Below, piece by piece: positions 21,640 through 33,529 of a stretch of 64,000 nt of DNA. Position 1 is the stretch's first letter, and each line of letters opens with the position of its first letter. The DNA comes from Panulirus ornatus. Lineage: Eukaryota > Arthropoda > Malacostraca > Decapoda > Palinuridae. The notes beneath the pieces were generated by a model. That model was not told the DNA's origin. It did no database searches and saw only the letters and a program-made list of their open reading frames with translations. Position numbers and translations under genes: made by a program. The stretch lies in contig NC_092287.1 of NCBI RefSeq assembly GCF_036320965.1, forward strand, positions 1,236,325-1,300,324. The letters run 5' to 3'.

Positions 21640-22090
21640 TCGGGTTCAGTCTACTGACGACAGTACGTTGCACCCCCCATATACCATGCTGATCAAATTC
21701 ATTCCATCCCATGCACGCTTCTCTCTCTCCTGAAATATTCAGGCCCCGATACCCCAAAGCCTCCTTCACTCCTCCTTTCCTCTGCCTCTACGTCTCTCCC
21801 GCCTACTCCCTACCTCCACCTGTGACAGGAAGACCATCTTAGTCTCTCTTTCTCTTCCTTCATCCTCTTCATATGTCCCAAACTACTTCTGCAAACCCCT
21901 TATCATTACTATATCCTGCCTCGCTCTCTACCACACCTTTCTCATACACAGACGTTCCCTATATGTTATCAACTCAAACCACATACTGACCTCTCACACC
22001 ACATACTGACCTCTCACACCACATACTGACATCTCCCACCACATACTGACCTCTGACACCACATACTGACCTGAGATACTTCATATCCAA
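21640..22090 (-). mobile_element. LINE ORF2 C-terminal fragment, diverged
   Basis: The + strand reads CATATACCATGCTGATCAAA, then CCATCCCATGCACGC and ATTCAGGCCCCGATACC, parallel to the minus-strand LINE fragments at 1-415, 1660-1860 and 4464-4745 but more diverged. Its distal part (about 21978-22072) is a 20-bp tandem repeat with ACCACATACTGACCTCTC in five imperfect copies. Confidence 0.6.
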
Positions 22091-22119
22091 CATGTTCACC
22101 CTCTTCCTGGCGGCTCGAC

Positions 22120-22235
22120 CTGCTCAAGTGATGGGAGATGATTGTGTACAGTTCTTGTCTGAGATGAATGACCACGACCCTTGAGCACGATGGTGCCACC
22201 ACTGAGGACGGACGGTACGACCCTCGAGGAAGGCA
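22120..22235 (-). repeat. Dispersed GGTCGTACC element, minus orientation
   Basis: The + strand reads ACGACCCTTGAGCACGATGG and, further on, GGACGGTACGACCCTCGAGG, the reverse complement of the motif at 19966 and 38775. At least two units are visible, separated by a diverged spacer. Confidence 0.6.
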
Positions 22236-22239
22236 GTGC

Positions 22240-22899
<660 letters not shown>

Positions 22900-23445
22900 G
22901 TCTGGTCCACAGGTGTTGACCAACGTTCTGAGGGCCAGCTCAGCTCCTGGCCCGGGCCACTCAAAGCCTGGCTTAACCGTCGAAGATTTATACAACGATT
23001 TTTTGCACCAGAGTTACTGCACTCTGAGGGGGTCACACCTGGGGGTCACTCTACGTTGAGACCCACCACGCACACCACACTACATCCTTCTTATTAACAC
23101 AGGATGGTAGAGATAACACAGTGGCTCCTCCTCCTCCTCGTCGTCGTCGTAGGATGGCCACACACTCGGCCCAGTGCGTCATGGTGGTAATTACACAGAT
23201 CTGGTCACTGGCGACCTCTCGTCATTATGGCCGGAGTTCCCGACTTGCCCAACCAACATTCCGACCATCTGCACACGTGACCGCGGCCAGCCAATTACTG
23301 GAAGTGGTTAATGACTTCCTTAACTAAGTTGTGTGGTAGTTGGTCGAGGGTAGTTACGCCGCGGACAGGTAGTTAGGACCCTAACTCGTCGTTCCCCCCC
23401 GCCCACTTACCCAGAGTTATCTCGTACTGTGGTACCCGCCACCAC
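22900..23445. other. Intergenic, nothing recognised
   Basis: Unique-looking mixed sequence. The frame at 23121-23327 has no recognisable motif. Confidence 0.4.
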
Positions 23446-23447
23446 GT

Positions 23448-23478
<31 letters not shown>

Positions 23479-23529
23479 GAGAGAATCACCATGTGGGGGG
23501 GGCGAGAGGCTCCCCCCCCCCACATGGTG
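23448..23529. repeat. G30 run followed by perfect inverted repeat
   Basis: An uninterrupted run of 30 G (23448-23477) is followed by an inverted repeat: CACCATGTGGGGGGGG at 23487-23502 against CCCCCCCCCACATGGTG ending at 23529, with a loop of about 9 nt (CGAGAGGCT). Another CCACGTGGGG lies at the left edge of the run. Confidence 0.9.
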
Positions 23530-23689
23530 TGTCACTATATTGCCATCACTCACCTCGATTGGTCACATTAGTCGGTTTTATTAAATTATATTCCCGCGTT
23601 CACGACCTTCCCGTCAGGTGATCACAACGGCACCAGGCGGAGCCAGGCGACCAGTCTACCTGTGAGTAGACCTACCCCCACCCCAGCCT

Positions 23690-25498
23690 ACCTGGCACCC
23701 CCACCTCAGGCTACCTGGCACCCCACCCCAGGCTACCTGGCACCCCCACCCCCAGGCTACCTGGCACCCCCCACCCCAGGCTACCTGGCCACCCCCACCC
23801 CAGGCTACCTGGCACCCCCACCCCATGCTACCTGGCACACCCACCCTCAGGCTACCTGGCACCCCACCCCAGGCTACCTGGCACCCCACCCCAGGCTACC
23901 TGGCACCCCCCCACCCCAGTCTACCTGGCACCCCCACCCCAGGCTACCTGGCACCCCCACCCCAGGCTACCTGGCACCCCCACCCCAGGCTACCTGGCAC
24001 CCCCCACCCCAGGCTACCTGGCACCCCCACCCCAGGCTACCTGGCACCCCCACCCCAGGCTACCTGGCACCCCCACCCCAGGCTACCTGGCACCCCACCC
24101 CAGGCTACCTGGGCACCACCACCCCAGGCTACCTGGCACCCCCACCCCAGGCTACCTGGCACCCCCACCCCAGGCTACCTGGCACCCCCACCCCAGGCTA
24201 CCTGGCACCCCCACCCCAGGCTACCTGGCACCACCCACCCCAGGCTACCTGGCACCCCCACCCCAGGCTACCTGGCACCCCCACCCCAGGCTACCTGGCA
24301 CCCCCACCCCAGGCTACCTGGCACCCCCACCCCAGGCTACCTGGCACCCCCACCCCAGGCTACCTGGCACCCCCACCCCAGGCTACCTGGCACCCCCACC
24401 CCAGGCTACCTGGCACCCCCACCCCAGGCTACCTGGCACCCCCACCCCAGGCTACCTGGCACCCCCACCCCAGGCTACCTGGCACCCCCACCCCAGGCTA
24501 CCTGGCACCCCCACCCCAGGCTACTGGCACCCCCACCCCAGGCTACCTGGCACCCCACCCCAGGCTACCTGGCACCCCCACCCCAGGCTACCTGGCACCC
24601 CACCCAGGCTACCTGGCACCCCCACCCCAGGCTACCTGGCACCCCCACCCCAGGCTACCTGGCACCCCCCCCCCCCCAGGCTACCTGGCACCCCACCCCC
24701 AGGCTACCTGCACCCCCACCCCAGGCTACCTGGCCACCCCCCACCCCAGGCTACCTGGCACCCCCCACCCCAGGCTACCTGGCACCCCCACCCCAGGCTA
24801 CCTGGCACCCCCACCCCAGGCTACCTGGCACCCCCACCCCAGGCTACCTGGCACCCCCACCCCAGGCTACCTGGCACCCCCACCCCAGGCTACCTGGCAC
24901 CCCCACCCCAGGCTACCTGGCACCCCCACCCCAGGCTACCTGGCACCCCCACCCCAGGCTACCTGGCACCTCACCCCAGGCTACCTGGCACCCCCACCCC
25001 AGGCTACCTGGCACCCCCCACCCCAGGCTACCTGGCACCCCACCCCAGGCTACCTGGCACCCCACCCCAGGCTACCTGGCACCCCCACCCCAGGCTACCT
25101 GGCACCCCCACCCCAGGCTACCTGGCACCCCCACCCCAGGCTACCTGGCACCCCCACCCCAGGCTACCTGGCACCCCCCCACCCCAGGCTACCTGGCACC
25201 CCACCCCAGGCTACCTGGCACCCCCACCCCAGGCTACCTGGCACCCCCACCCCAGGCTACCTGGCACCCCCACCCCAGGCTACCTGGCACCCCCACCCCA
25301 GGCTACCTGGCACCCCCCACCCCAGGCTACTGGCACCCCCACCCCAGGCTACCTGGCACCCCACCCCAGGCTACCTGGCACCCCCACCCCAGGCTACCTG
25401 GCACCCCCACCCAGGCTACCTGGCACCCCCACCCCAGGCTACCTGGCACCCCCACCCCAGGCTACCTGGCACCCCCACCCCAGGCTACCTGGCACCAC
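23690..25498. repeat. 23-bp minisatellite, about 78 copies (1.8 kb)
   Basis: Each unit has the inverted-repeat core CCAGGCTACCTGG followed by a C-rich CACCCCCACCC segment. Variation is mostly gain or loss of single C residues. Because 23 is not a multiple of 3, all forward frames are open for over 500 codons with the same 23-residue peptide; this is not a gene. The complementary strand is strongly G-rich. Confidence 0.98.
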
Positions 25499-25499
25499 A

Positions 25500-26080
25500 G
25501 TTACCACATTAGTCTCAGGGAGAAGTTTGGCAGTGTGACTTCCCCAGTCTGGTAATTGTTTTGTGGGGAGGAGAGCAGCCGTCTCCCCACTCCCCCGCCA
25601 TGTTGGCCAGGGGTGGGGAGGAGAGGCTTCCTCCAGACGTAGGTAGGGAGCCGTGTGCACGGTGGGTGGGGGGGGGGGTGGCTTGGTGGAAGCCTAGGAC
25701 AATAATATGGCTGGGGAGACCAAGGGTGAAAATGGTCCACAGGGAGAAGATGGTAGGCAGGGAGTGTCGCGGCCGGGGGGAGGGGGGTCGTAAGGTCGAC
25801 ACGAAGGAGGGGGGAAGGCCATGTAGTCGTTCTCCCGGGTGTCGGGGGTCGTACTGGCCTGGGGTAGGGTGCTAGAGTCGTGGTGCCGGATGACAGGCGT
25901 GGAATGACCTCTGACCTCACATAACTTGACCCTTGGTGCTGCTGGCCCCGTTGAGCAGGAGGGGGTGGGGGGAGGCCGTGTGCAAACTGGCTCACTGCAG
26001 GAAAACGTCTGATTATAAAACACTTAATGTGGAACCATCAACAACTTCTTTCCAGATTTCTTCCGTAGGTTGTACTTTCC
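25500..26080. other. G-rich intergenic sequence
   Basis: Short GGGGGAGG-type tracts are common. Overlapping frames on both strands have low-complexity composition and no motif. Confidence 0.4.
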
Positions 26081-26084
26081 GTCA

Positions 26085-26250
26085 CGGTTGTAGGCTCCCG
26101 TCACGGTTGTAGGTTCCCGTCACGGTTGTAGGTTCCCGTCACGGTTGTAGGCTCCCGTCACGGTTGTAGGTTCCCGTCACGGTTGTAGGCTCCCGTCACG
26201 GTTGTAGGCTCCCGTCACGGTTGTATCCTCCCGTCACGGTTGTAGGTTAC
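26085..26250. repeat. 19-bp minisatellite, about 8-9 copies
   Basis: Units are GGTTGTAGGCTCCCGTCAC, with C/T alternation at one site (GGCTCC or GGTTCC). Confidence 0.95.
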
Positions 26251-26254
26251 GACA

Positions 26255-28100
26255 GCCGTTGCGACACTGTCGGGGTCTGTTTGTCCCGCCTTTCGTATCG
26301 TTGTGGAAAGCAAGGCAGTGTTGTGTTACGTAAGCTTGATGAACCTGGGGTCTGGGGGAGAGGATACACCTTGTTAAAGGGCTGGGGGGAAGGAGGGGGG
26401 GTTTGACTGGCGACTGTGATTAGATGAGAATCTGGTAACGTGATCTGTACAGTGGGTAATGTTGTTACCACTGTGGCGTGGGTGTGGCGGGGGAGGGAGG
26501 GGGGTAGAGAGGGAGGAAGAGCGGGGGGAGGGGGGGACCTTCATGTGTGTGGGGGGGGATAATGATGGCCGCCTAGTGGAGGAAGGGGAGGGGGGAGTTT
26601 CAAGATGGGGGGGGGGGGAGAATCTTCCTAGAGGCCAGGTAGGGTTTGTGTGACGTGAGGGTTGTTAGGCCGGGATGACCTGGCTGATTGGTTGGTCGGG
26701 CAGTTAGGCCTGCCGTAACCTGCCAGGGTGGACATTATAAGGTCGATGGCGACCTCAGACTACATCCATCGACCGACCATTAAAGGTCTTGACCACCTTC
26801 TTCATGTGTCACCGGCTAACTGTAAGACGCTAGACTACTGTGTGTACTGCTCCTGGCAGGCCTCTGCACCTGCGTCAGGAGAGGAACCTCCCCTGACCCA
26901 GAGCACTTGCCTACCCCTTCAGTTGTTGAGGTACAGTCTGGTAGTTAGCCCTTGTTACGGTGTCATTAATACCGCCACCATTCCATCAGCGAGTGAACTT
27001 AATAGTTCGATTACACAGCTAATAACCCATTAGATGACCCCAGTCAGTGACCTTCAATGGTTCCACTCTACCACTACTAACCCACCATATACCATCATAT
27101 GTTTGATCATTTCACAGAACAAACCGCTCTACCATCCTACGCCTCGTTCGTCCACATCACCATCTCCTCACCAGCAGAGCACACACGCAAAACAATAGTT
27201 CACCGTCCGCACATAACTCTGTCCGCCTCCGTATATATTTTCAAAGGCGATGTCACACTTGCGTCTTATGACTCTCTCATCTCTGCTCTAGGGTTGGTCA
27301 TCATTTGTAGACGTCTGGGCATGGAATAGATAAGGTTCCTGAAGTATTCTAGGTCCAAGTTTGGGGTTCATAGGATCTTGATCTCCTGAATGAAGCGAGG
27401 CACAGATGAGGTAATGCAGGAAACAGCCGTGTGATCGTGCGTTCTAAGCGCCTGGTGGGCCTACACATCTCTCGTGTATCCACATTTACTTACCTCCAGG
27501 CGAGAATTCGGACTTGTTCATGCTTCGAACGGTAAGAGCCAACCATTCAGAAGCATAGGTGGAAGAAACACAGCGCCCAGAGGCGAAATTCTCACAATGA
27601 CGTAGCAGCCTGGAAGAGTAAAGAAAAACAGCCTGAGGCACACTGAGGCGGGTTGCTGGTGCTCACACCGTTACAACCATTAGTCTCTGCGACTACATGC
27701 ACGATGATTTCACCCTCACAGTTTCATATGCTTGTATCCATAATAAACCTTAGCCGTGCGATGCCTTTGAAAATAAATAGGAGGTGGACAGTGTTTTTTG
27801 CGGACACTGTACTATTATTGACTCCGCGAGAGAAGAAAGAACATGTGTTGTCGCTACGCGTACAAGAAGAGACAGACCAGCAAAACATGGAATATCTGTA
27901 CAACTCTATGCTTGCTTACTTGTGTTGTCCTTCCGTCCATGCAGCTCCCTCACGTCAACTTGGCCATCACAACATAATCAACTCGACCACCAACTACGCA
28001 GAAATAATTACGCGTGGGTCTGGTACGGCAGCGGACGTCCCTAATTACTTTACCCTCTTATAAGCTCAACAAGTTTTATTACCAGAACAGCTGTTGTGTA
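26255..28100. other. Intergenic, nothing recognised
   Basis: G-rich at 26330-26640 with several runs of 7-10 G. The remainder is mixed sequence. The frames 26728-27033 and 27653-28063 show no known motif. Confidence 0.4.
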
Positions 28101-28104
28101 TTGT

Positions 28105-28330
28105 CCCACCTGAGCCCGGCCCCTCGGCCACCTGAGCCCGGCCCCTCGTCCACCTGAGCCCGGCCCCTCGTCCACCTCAGGCCAGCCCTCGTCCACCTGA
28201 GCCCGTCCCCTCGTCCACCTCAGGCCAGCCCTCGTCCACCTGAGCCCGGCCCCTCGTCCACCTCAGGCCAGCCCTCGTCCACCTGAGCCCGTCCCCTCGT
28301 CCACCTCAGGCCAGCCCTCGTCCACCACTT
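28105..28330. repeat. 21/22-bp minisatellite with alternating unit types, about 10 copies
   Basis: Units GTCCACCTGAGCCCGGCC and GTCCACCTCAGGCCAGCC, each followed by CTC. The two types alternate in the central part, giving a dimeric higher-order pattern. Confidence 0.9.
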
Positions 28331-28334
28331 CCCA

Positions 28335-29125
28335 TGGTTGAAGCAACAGCGCCTTAATGGCCTGACTTTTTCCCCTGGGTGGACATCAAAACAATTATCA
28401 CTGAGCGTTAATAATATGTAAGATTACTGCGCCTAATTCACTGCATCAAAACAGTCGTCATGGCAGGGAAGTCATGTGACCCACATTACCAACCCACGTC
28501 ACGGGTTCACAACTACTCTGCACATTAATTCTCAACAATTTGTCATTTTATAAGAATTATGATCGTCATGTTGATTACCATGATTACACATCACAGAACA
28601 AGGCACAACACATGTCTTACGTCATTCTTTGTCAGTCAAGGAGCTTGGAAGGTATGGGCGAAATTCCCATAGTTCTAACACATTCTGAGGGACTTCGTTC
28701 ACTCATCGTTTTACAATAAGGGCAAGTCAGGTCAGAGTGCCAGATGGACGTATGACTCCTACCAATATAACAACTGACATTTAAGCTGGTCCTGGTGAAG
28801 GACATGATGTGACCTGGGTCACCACGTGACCAAGGTAAGCCCGTGGCTTGGGTCACCCAGTGACCTAAGTTAACTCGTGTTTTGTGGTAACCCGTGACGT
28901 GGGTGGAGGGAAAAATCACAGGGAACCACAGCAGGAAAGGGCAACCCCAGACAGCGATAACATACAAGCACCATTGTCTCCGTGAGCTAACGTATGACGT
29001 CAGCATCCAGGGCGGCACAGGTGGGTGTGTGAAGATAACGAGTTAAAACACAGAGATACGGTCCTTCAGGCGACCAGCGTGCAGAACTTTACACTGAAGA
29101 ATGGCTTCTGGCGCAGTGAATCCTC

Positions 29126-29176
<51 letters not shown>

Positions 29177-29455
29177 GTGGTGATCTCCGACCACACAACA
29201 GAGATAAGCCGCTATCATCAGCAGCACACACACACACCCCTGTCAAACAGACACTTATCATTGCAGCAGCTTCATACACAGCCACCTTCACCTGTACCTG
29301 CCCACATTGGCTCAGCCGCTCTCACCTGGCCACCATCTACCCTAGTGACCATCTACCTTGCAAGAGACAAGAGACGCCATCTTCGTGGTTATGGACCGAC
29401 GTCTACCGCTACTATGGCTGGTGGGTCTACTGACAGGCCGGTGGTGCCTGATGGT
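28335..29455. other. Intergenic with (CA)n
   Basis: It holds an (AC)n tract at 29127-29174 and a diverged repeat at about 28800-28905 built on GGTCACC and GTGACC words. The minus-strand frame 28632-29018 crosses that repeat and is not called. Confidence 0.5.
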
Positions 29456-29461
29456 AGTAGG

Positions 29462-29925
29462 TTCTGTGTCCTGTCCCCACCACACACCTGTGTCCTGTCC
29501 TCACCACACACCTGTGTCCTGTCCTCACCACACACCCGTGTCCTGTCATCACCACACACCTGTGTCCTGTCCTCACCACACACCTGTGTCCTGTCCCCAC
29601 CACACACCTGTGTCCTGTCCTCACCACACACTTGTGTCCTGTCATCACCACACACCTGTGTCCTGTCCCCACCACACACCTGTGTCCTGTCCTCACTACA
29701 CACCCGTGTCCTGTCCTCACCACACACCCGTGTCCTGTCCTCACCACACACCTGTGTCCTGTCCCCACCACACACCTGTGTCCTGTCCTCACCACACACC
29801 CGTGTCCTGTCCTCACCACACACCCGTGTCCTGTCCTCACCACACACCCGTGTCCTGTCCCCACCACACACCTGTGTCCTGTCCTCACCACACACCTGTG
29901 TCCTGTCCTCACCACACATTTACTC
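29462..29925. repeat. 24-bp minisatellite, about 19 copies
   Basis: Units contain CACCACACACCTGTGTCCTG followed by TCCT, TCCC or TCAT. The period is a multiple of 3, so single frames stay open on both strands (for example CPHHTPVS repeats). No signal peptide, motif or splice context argues for a gene. Confidence 0.95.
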
Positions 29926-29929
29926 ACTA

Positions 29930-30405
29930 GTGAAGTTGCACAGCTGGGGAAGTGACACAGCCGAGGGAGTGTGTCAGGTCTTCCCTGAACAACCATCCCT
30001 GGCTACCCTAACGAGGGGAGCTGGCGGTGATGATGACCAACCCCCCCCCCCCTCCCCCCTCACTGGCAGGGTAGAATCCTGGGGTGTCTCCTGGGAAGCA
30101 GATGGGGGCATGGATGGGGTGATTGGAAGAGTTGATGGGGTGGAGTAGGGTGAGGGGGAAATGTGAACCCTGCTGGGGAAGGGGAAACTGAAGTACCTAC
30201 TAAATCAACTAGTGAGAGACATCAAGCTGGGAGAGGCTAATGAAGTACATGATGTAACCAGAGGGTGTGTGAGAGCAGGTACAGCAGTGGAGAGTATGAG
30301 AGAGAAGGCATGGTGGTAGGGAGAGTATGTGACAGCGCAGGTACAGTGGTGGCGGAAGTATATCGCATGGATAAGGTCTTCAGGTCCCAGAAAGTCTGTA
30401 GAAAT
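29930..30405. other. Intergenic, nothing recognised
   Basis: Mixed GA-rich sequence with a C run near 30042-30058. No gene was seen. Confidence 0.4.
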
Positions 30406-30408
30406 ATC

Positions 30409-30645
30409 TAGTGAGAGAAGAATATCTAGTGAGAGAAGAATATCTAGAGAGAAGAATAACTAGTGAGAGAAGAATATCTAGTGAAAGAAGAATATCTAGT
30501 GAGAGAAGAATGTCTAGTGAGAGCAGAATGTCTAGTGAGAGCAGAATGTCTAGTGAGAGCAGAATGTCTAGTGAGAGCAGAATGTCTAGTGAGAGCAGAA
30601 TATCTAGTGAGAGAAGAATATCTAGTGAGAGGACGATATTCATGA
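30409..30645. repeat. 18-bp minisatellite, about 13 copies
   Basis: Units of AGAATGTCTAGTGAGAGC, with AGAATATCTAGTGAGAGA variants at both ends. Two types form an inner and an outer block. Confidence 0.95.
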
Positions 30646-30649
30646 AGTT

Positions 30650-31035
30650 GAACAGAAGCAATCTTGTGAATTCTTGTTGCCACGTGCACATGTGAGAGGT
30701 CGTCCTCAAGCCTTCACTTCCCCTACTGCCTCTCCCCCAGCCCTTCTTTGCCTCCTCCCTCTCCTCAGCCTCCCCCTGGCCTCTCCCCTCACACCTCAAG
30801 AGCATATTTCGGAGTTTTTCTCCCCAATTCCTGTTCGTCTTTCTTGCCTCTCTCTCTCCCCAGTTACTTTGATCTTTTCTTCCATTCACTTCGCTTGGCA
30901 CACCGGTCTGTGTACTTGTTACTCTCACCTCTCCCTCCTTTCTCTCCCTGCACACTCACCTGCAGCCTCTCACCAAGCTTCTTACTCGACACAATTTCAC
31001 GCTTTTTCCTCGACCTCCCACACAGGTCATATCTA
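30650..31035. other. CT-rich intergenic sequence
   Basis: Pyrimidine-rich on the + strand (CCTCTCCC-type words). No gene was recognised. Confidence 0.4.
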
Positions 31036-31039
31036 CGGA

Positions 31040-31256
31040 TCTAACAATGTACACATGATCTATGGACCTAACAATGTACACATGATCTATGGACCTAACA
31101 ATGTACACATGATCTATGGACCTAACAATGTACACATGATCTATGGACCTAACAATGTACACATGATCTATGGACCTAACAATGTACACATGATCTATGG
31201 ATCTAACAATGTACACATGATCTATGGACCTAACAATGTACACATGATCTATGAAT
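31040..31256. repeat. 27-bp minisatellite, 8 copies
   Basis: Units contain AACAATGTACACATGATCTA followed by TGGACCT and are nearly identical throughout. The 27-bp period keeps a nine-residue peptide repeat open on both strands. Confidence 0.95.
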
Positions 31257-31259
31257 GAC

Positions 31260-31743
31260 AACATCGAAGTCTCTTACACATTTTTCATGTCCTCGGTTAT
31301 TGTTACCGTAACTGGCGTCATGACATCCCTGCTTGGGCTACTGTGTCTAAGATAAGGTAACCCACATACATACACCACCCTACACTCCCCCCCCCCCCCA
31401 CTTCCCTCACACAACACAAACACAGCACTGCACAAAACACGCAACACATACACACACCATACATACATACATATATTTCCCACTGCTCACATGTCTGTCC
31501 ATCCTACACGAGTGTGCTGTGTACACACCCCTCACGTGTAGGCCACACCTCTCATACACCTTTCACACCCACGTCATACGTACATACACGAGACACAGAC
31601 CAGCCACTGCTGCCAGTACAGCAATATTGTGACGTTACTGTTCCTCATGACTTGTGACAGACGTGTGACAGGCGTCCCTCATGACTTGTGACGTATATGG
31701 CTCATGATGCGTAGTATGTGTGTGGTTCGCGACGCATGACGAG

Positions 31744-31744
<1 letters not shown>
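31260..31744. other. Region upstream of peritrophin exon, no exon found
   Basis: CA-rich and diverged CATGACTTGTGACG-type repeats occupy 31640-31740. ATGACATCCCTGCTTGGGCT at 31320 resembles a signal-peptide start, but no donor in the right phase follows it. Confidence 0.4.

Positions 31745-31780
<36 letters not shown>
31745..31780. repeat. (GT)n microsatellite in presumed intron
   Basis: About 16 GT units end roughly 37 bp before the acceptor of the peritrophin exon at 31818, in the zone where branch site and polypyrimidine tract are expected. Confidence 0.95.
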
Positions 31781-31782
<2 letters not shown>

Positions 31783-31817
31783 CATGACGTGTAACACGGG
31801 CTGTGTCCTTCCTACAG

Positions 31818-32567
31818 GCAGTGTGTGCAGGCTTGGCGGCGGGGCAGAACCCCTCCTGTAAGCCTGATTGTACCGGTAAGGAAGCGCATGAGTGGACTGT
31901 GGACCCTACCGACTGCCACCAGTACTACATCTGCATGTGGGGCGGCAGGCCCACAGACCACGTCCTCAGGTGCCCCCGTGACCACAAGTTTGACCCCACA
32001 CATAACGACTGTGTGCCTGACGATGGCTGCACACCTTCCTGCACCACCACCACCACCAGCACCTGCCACTACGAGTGTGGCGGAGACAACGACCTCCTCA
32101 CAAATCCCTTCGACTGCTCAGCCTACTACCTCTGTGAGACGGATCAGAAGCACGGGCCTTTCTTCTGCCCCTCCGACAGGCCTTACTTCAACGGTCGGTA
32201 CTGCGTGGAGAGCGACGGCGCCTGCTGCAGGGAGACCTGCGTCCCTTACTGCATGGAGGGCAACATCCAGATCCCTGATCCTTTAGACTGTCAAAGTTTC
32301 TACATCTGTCTCGAGAAAGGTCTTGCCTCGACGGAACTCCACTTCGAGTGCAAGGCTGGCATGGTGATGGACGAGGGTAAGGGGCGGTGTGTGACCAGGG
32401 ATCACTGTGACCCCGTCTGCACTGCCCAGGCCAGTAAGAGGGTGGAGGAGATAGCATACGAGCTGGAGGAGATCGCCTCCCACAAAGACGCGGCAAACGA
32501 TCCACCGTATGCTGACGTGGCCAAGACGGTGGAGGAAACCAGGTATAAGGCCTCAATGCACCTTTAA
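31818..32567 (+). CDS. Secreted protein with three peritrophin-A (CBM14) chitin-binding domains, last exon, 5' partial
   Basis: The exon encodes 249 residues and a stop. It starts after TCCTTCCTACAG in phase 0 with AVCAGLAAGQ, the end of a signal peptide with a good cleavage site. The start codon is therefore in an earlier exon that I could not place. Three six-cysteine CBM14 units follow, at about residues 14-75, 80-140 and 140-205. Each has the DPxDCxxYYxC-type core: DPTDCHQYYIC, NPFDCSAYYLC and DPLDCQSFYIC. A Thr-rich linker (TTTTTSTC) joins units 1 and 2. A charged, helical-looking tail of about 45 residues (KRVEEIAYELEEIA) ends the protein. Such proteins bind chitin in peritrophic matrix or cuticle of arthropods; which of the two is not decidable here. 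No catalytic chitinase or deacetylase domain is visible. Confidence 0.88.
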   Translation, partial: AVCAGLAAGQNPSCKPDCTGKEAHEWTVDPTDCHQYYICMWGGRPTDHVLRCPRDHKFDPTHNDCVPDDGCTPSCTTTTTSTCHYECGGDNDLLTNPFDCSAYYLCETDQKHGPFFCPSDRPYFNGRYCVESDGACCRETCVPYCMEGNIQIPDPLDCQSFYICLEKGLASTELHFECKAGMVMDEGKGRCVTRDHCDPVCTAQASKRVEEIAYELEEIASHKDAANDPPYADVAKTVEETRYKASMHL

Positions 32568-32775
32568 ATGCGAGGTTAGTGACCACCAGTGGAGAGGCTA
32601 ATTGATTACAGAGCATAATAGATTAAGAGTCATCTATATGAAAGGCTTCAAGCCTGTGTTATGGAGTCCTGTTCTCCGAGTCTTATGTGGCCTATAATAC
32701 TCTGTGGCTTTATAGAAGAGCAGTATCATACCATGATAAGACTGCTGTACCACTGTTGATTATTCTTATATCTTT

Positions 32776-32781
32776 AATAAA
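32776..32781 (+). promoter_or_regulatory. Polyadenylation signal of the peritrophin gene
   Basis: AATAAA, 209 bp after the stop, gives a 3' UTR of about 230 bp. Confidence 0.6.
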
Positions 32782-32890
32782 GTTAACAAATCAATGCATA
32801 TAATTGTCTGTAGAACTGAAGTATAATAAATTCACTCATCGAGATCCTCCAACTTTTCATAATAAGAACTCATCACCGTTGTGGTATCTG

Positions 32891-32891
<1 letters not shown>

Positions 32892-32925
<34 letters not shown>

Positions 32926-32963
32926 AAAAAAAAAACACACACACAAAAACACACACACAAACA

Positions 32964-33040
<77 letters not shown>
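32892..33040. repeat. Compound (CA)n-A-(TA)n microsatellite
   Basis: CA tract, 15 A, mixed ACA/AAC words, then (TA)n at 32967-33040. Confidence 0.95.
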
Positions 33041-33043
<3 letters not shown>

Positions 33044-33120
33044 TCAGATCACATGCCACACAGGGACGGCCCAGGACGCTACGTAAGACGTAAGCAGAGC
33101 TCTGAGTGTGACGTCAGTAT

Positions 33121-33141
33121 GGGGGGGGGGGGGGGGGGGGG
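33121..33141. repeat. G21 run
   Basis: An uninterrupted run of 21 G between GTCAGTAT and TTGTGACGTC. Confidence 0.9.
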
Positions 33142-33394
33142 TTGTGACGTCAAGAGGGGGAAGAGGTGTGTGTCTGGGGTGTTGACACCCACACATATAG
33201 GTACAGGCGTGGCCGCCACGATCACAGGTCATGAACAAAGCGGTTGATGACTCTCTCATCGTCCGCTCACTCCCTCACAGTTCTCATGGACCCCTCATAC
33301 CGCCATGTTCCTGCCCTCACATATAACGATTCACAGCTCAGGTCCTCATTAAAGGTCCAAGTTATTGTTCTCAGGAGCTGTTCTCACCCGCAGA

Positions 33395-33525
33395 ACGCAT
33401 GTACACTCGTAAAGTGTTTGACTCCTATGCACACCACGGTACGATCATTGACCTGGCTCTCATGGGTAAGGTCAAAGGTCGGGCCATCACAACGAAGGGT
33501 CGTACCGTCCTGCTCAGATTCACAC
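33395..33525 (+). repeat. Dispersed DR1 / GGTCGTACC element
   Basis: CACGGTACGATCATTGACCT (inverted arm) is followed by AGGTCAAAGGTC at 33469-33480, GGGCCATCAC and AAGGGTCGTACCGTCCTG. Direct half-sites spaced by one base form a DR1-like nuclear receptor sequence. Confidence 0.6.
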
Positions 33526-33529
33526 AAGC

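Noticed and set aside
23662..25555. Open frames of 616 and 576 codons, Pro/Gly/His-rich
   Set aside because: They lie in the 23-bp array; all forward frames give the same peptide because the unit is stop-free and not divisible by three. No start context, signal or domain.
28632..29018. Minus-strand frame of 128 codons
   Set aside because: It contains diverged GGTCACC repeats and no motif.
29177..30148. 323-codon frame with SSPHTCVL repeats
   Set aside because: 24-bp array artefact; the flanks lack any motif or initiation signal.
31320..31356. Possible signal-peptide exon (MTSLLGLLCL) for the peritrophin gene
   Set aside because: The only good donor (AAG|GTAACC at 31357) lies after an in-frame TAA, and the weaker GT is in the wrong phase for the exon at 31818.
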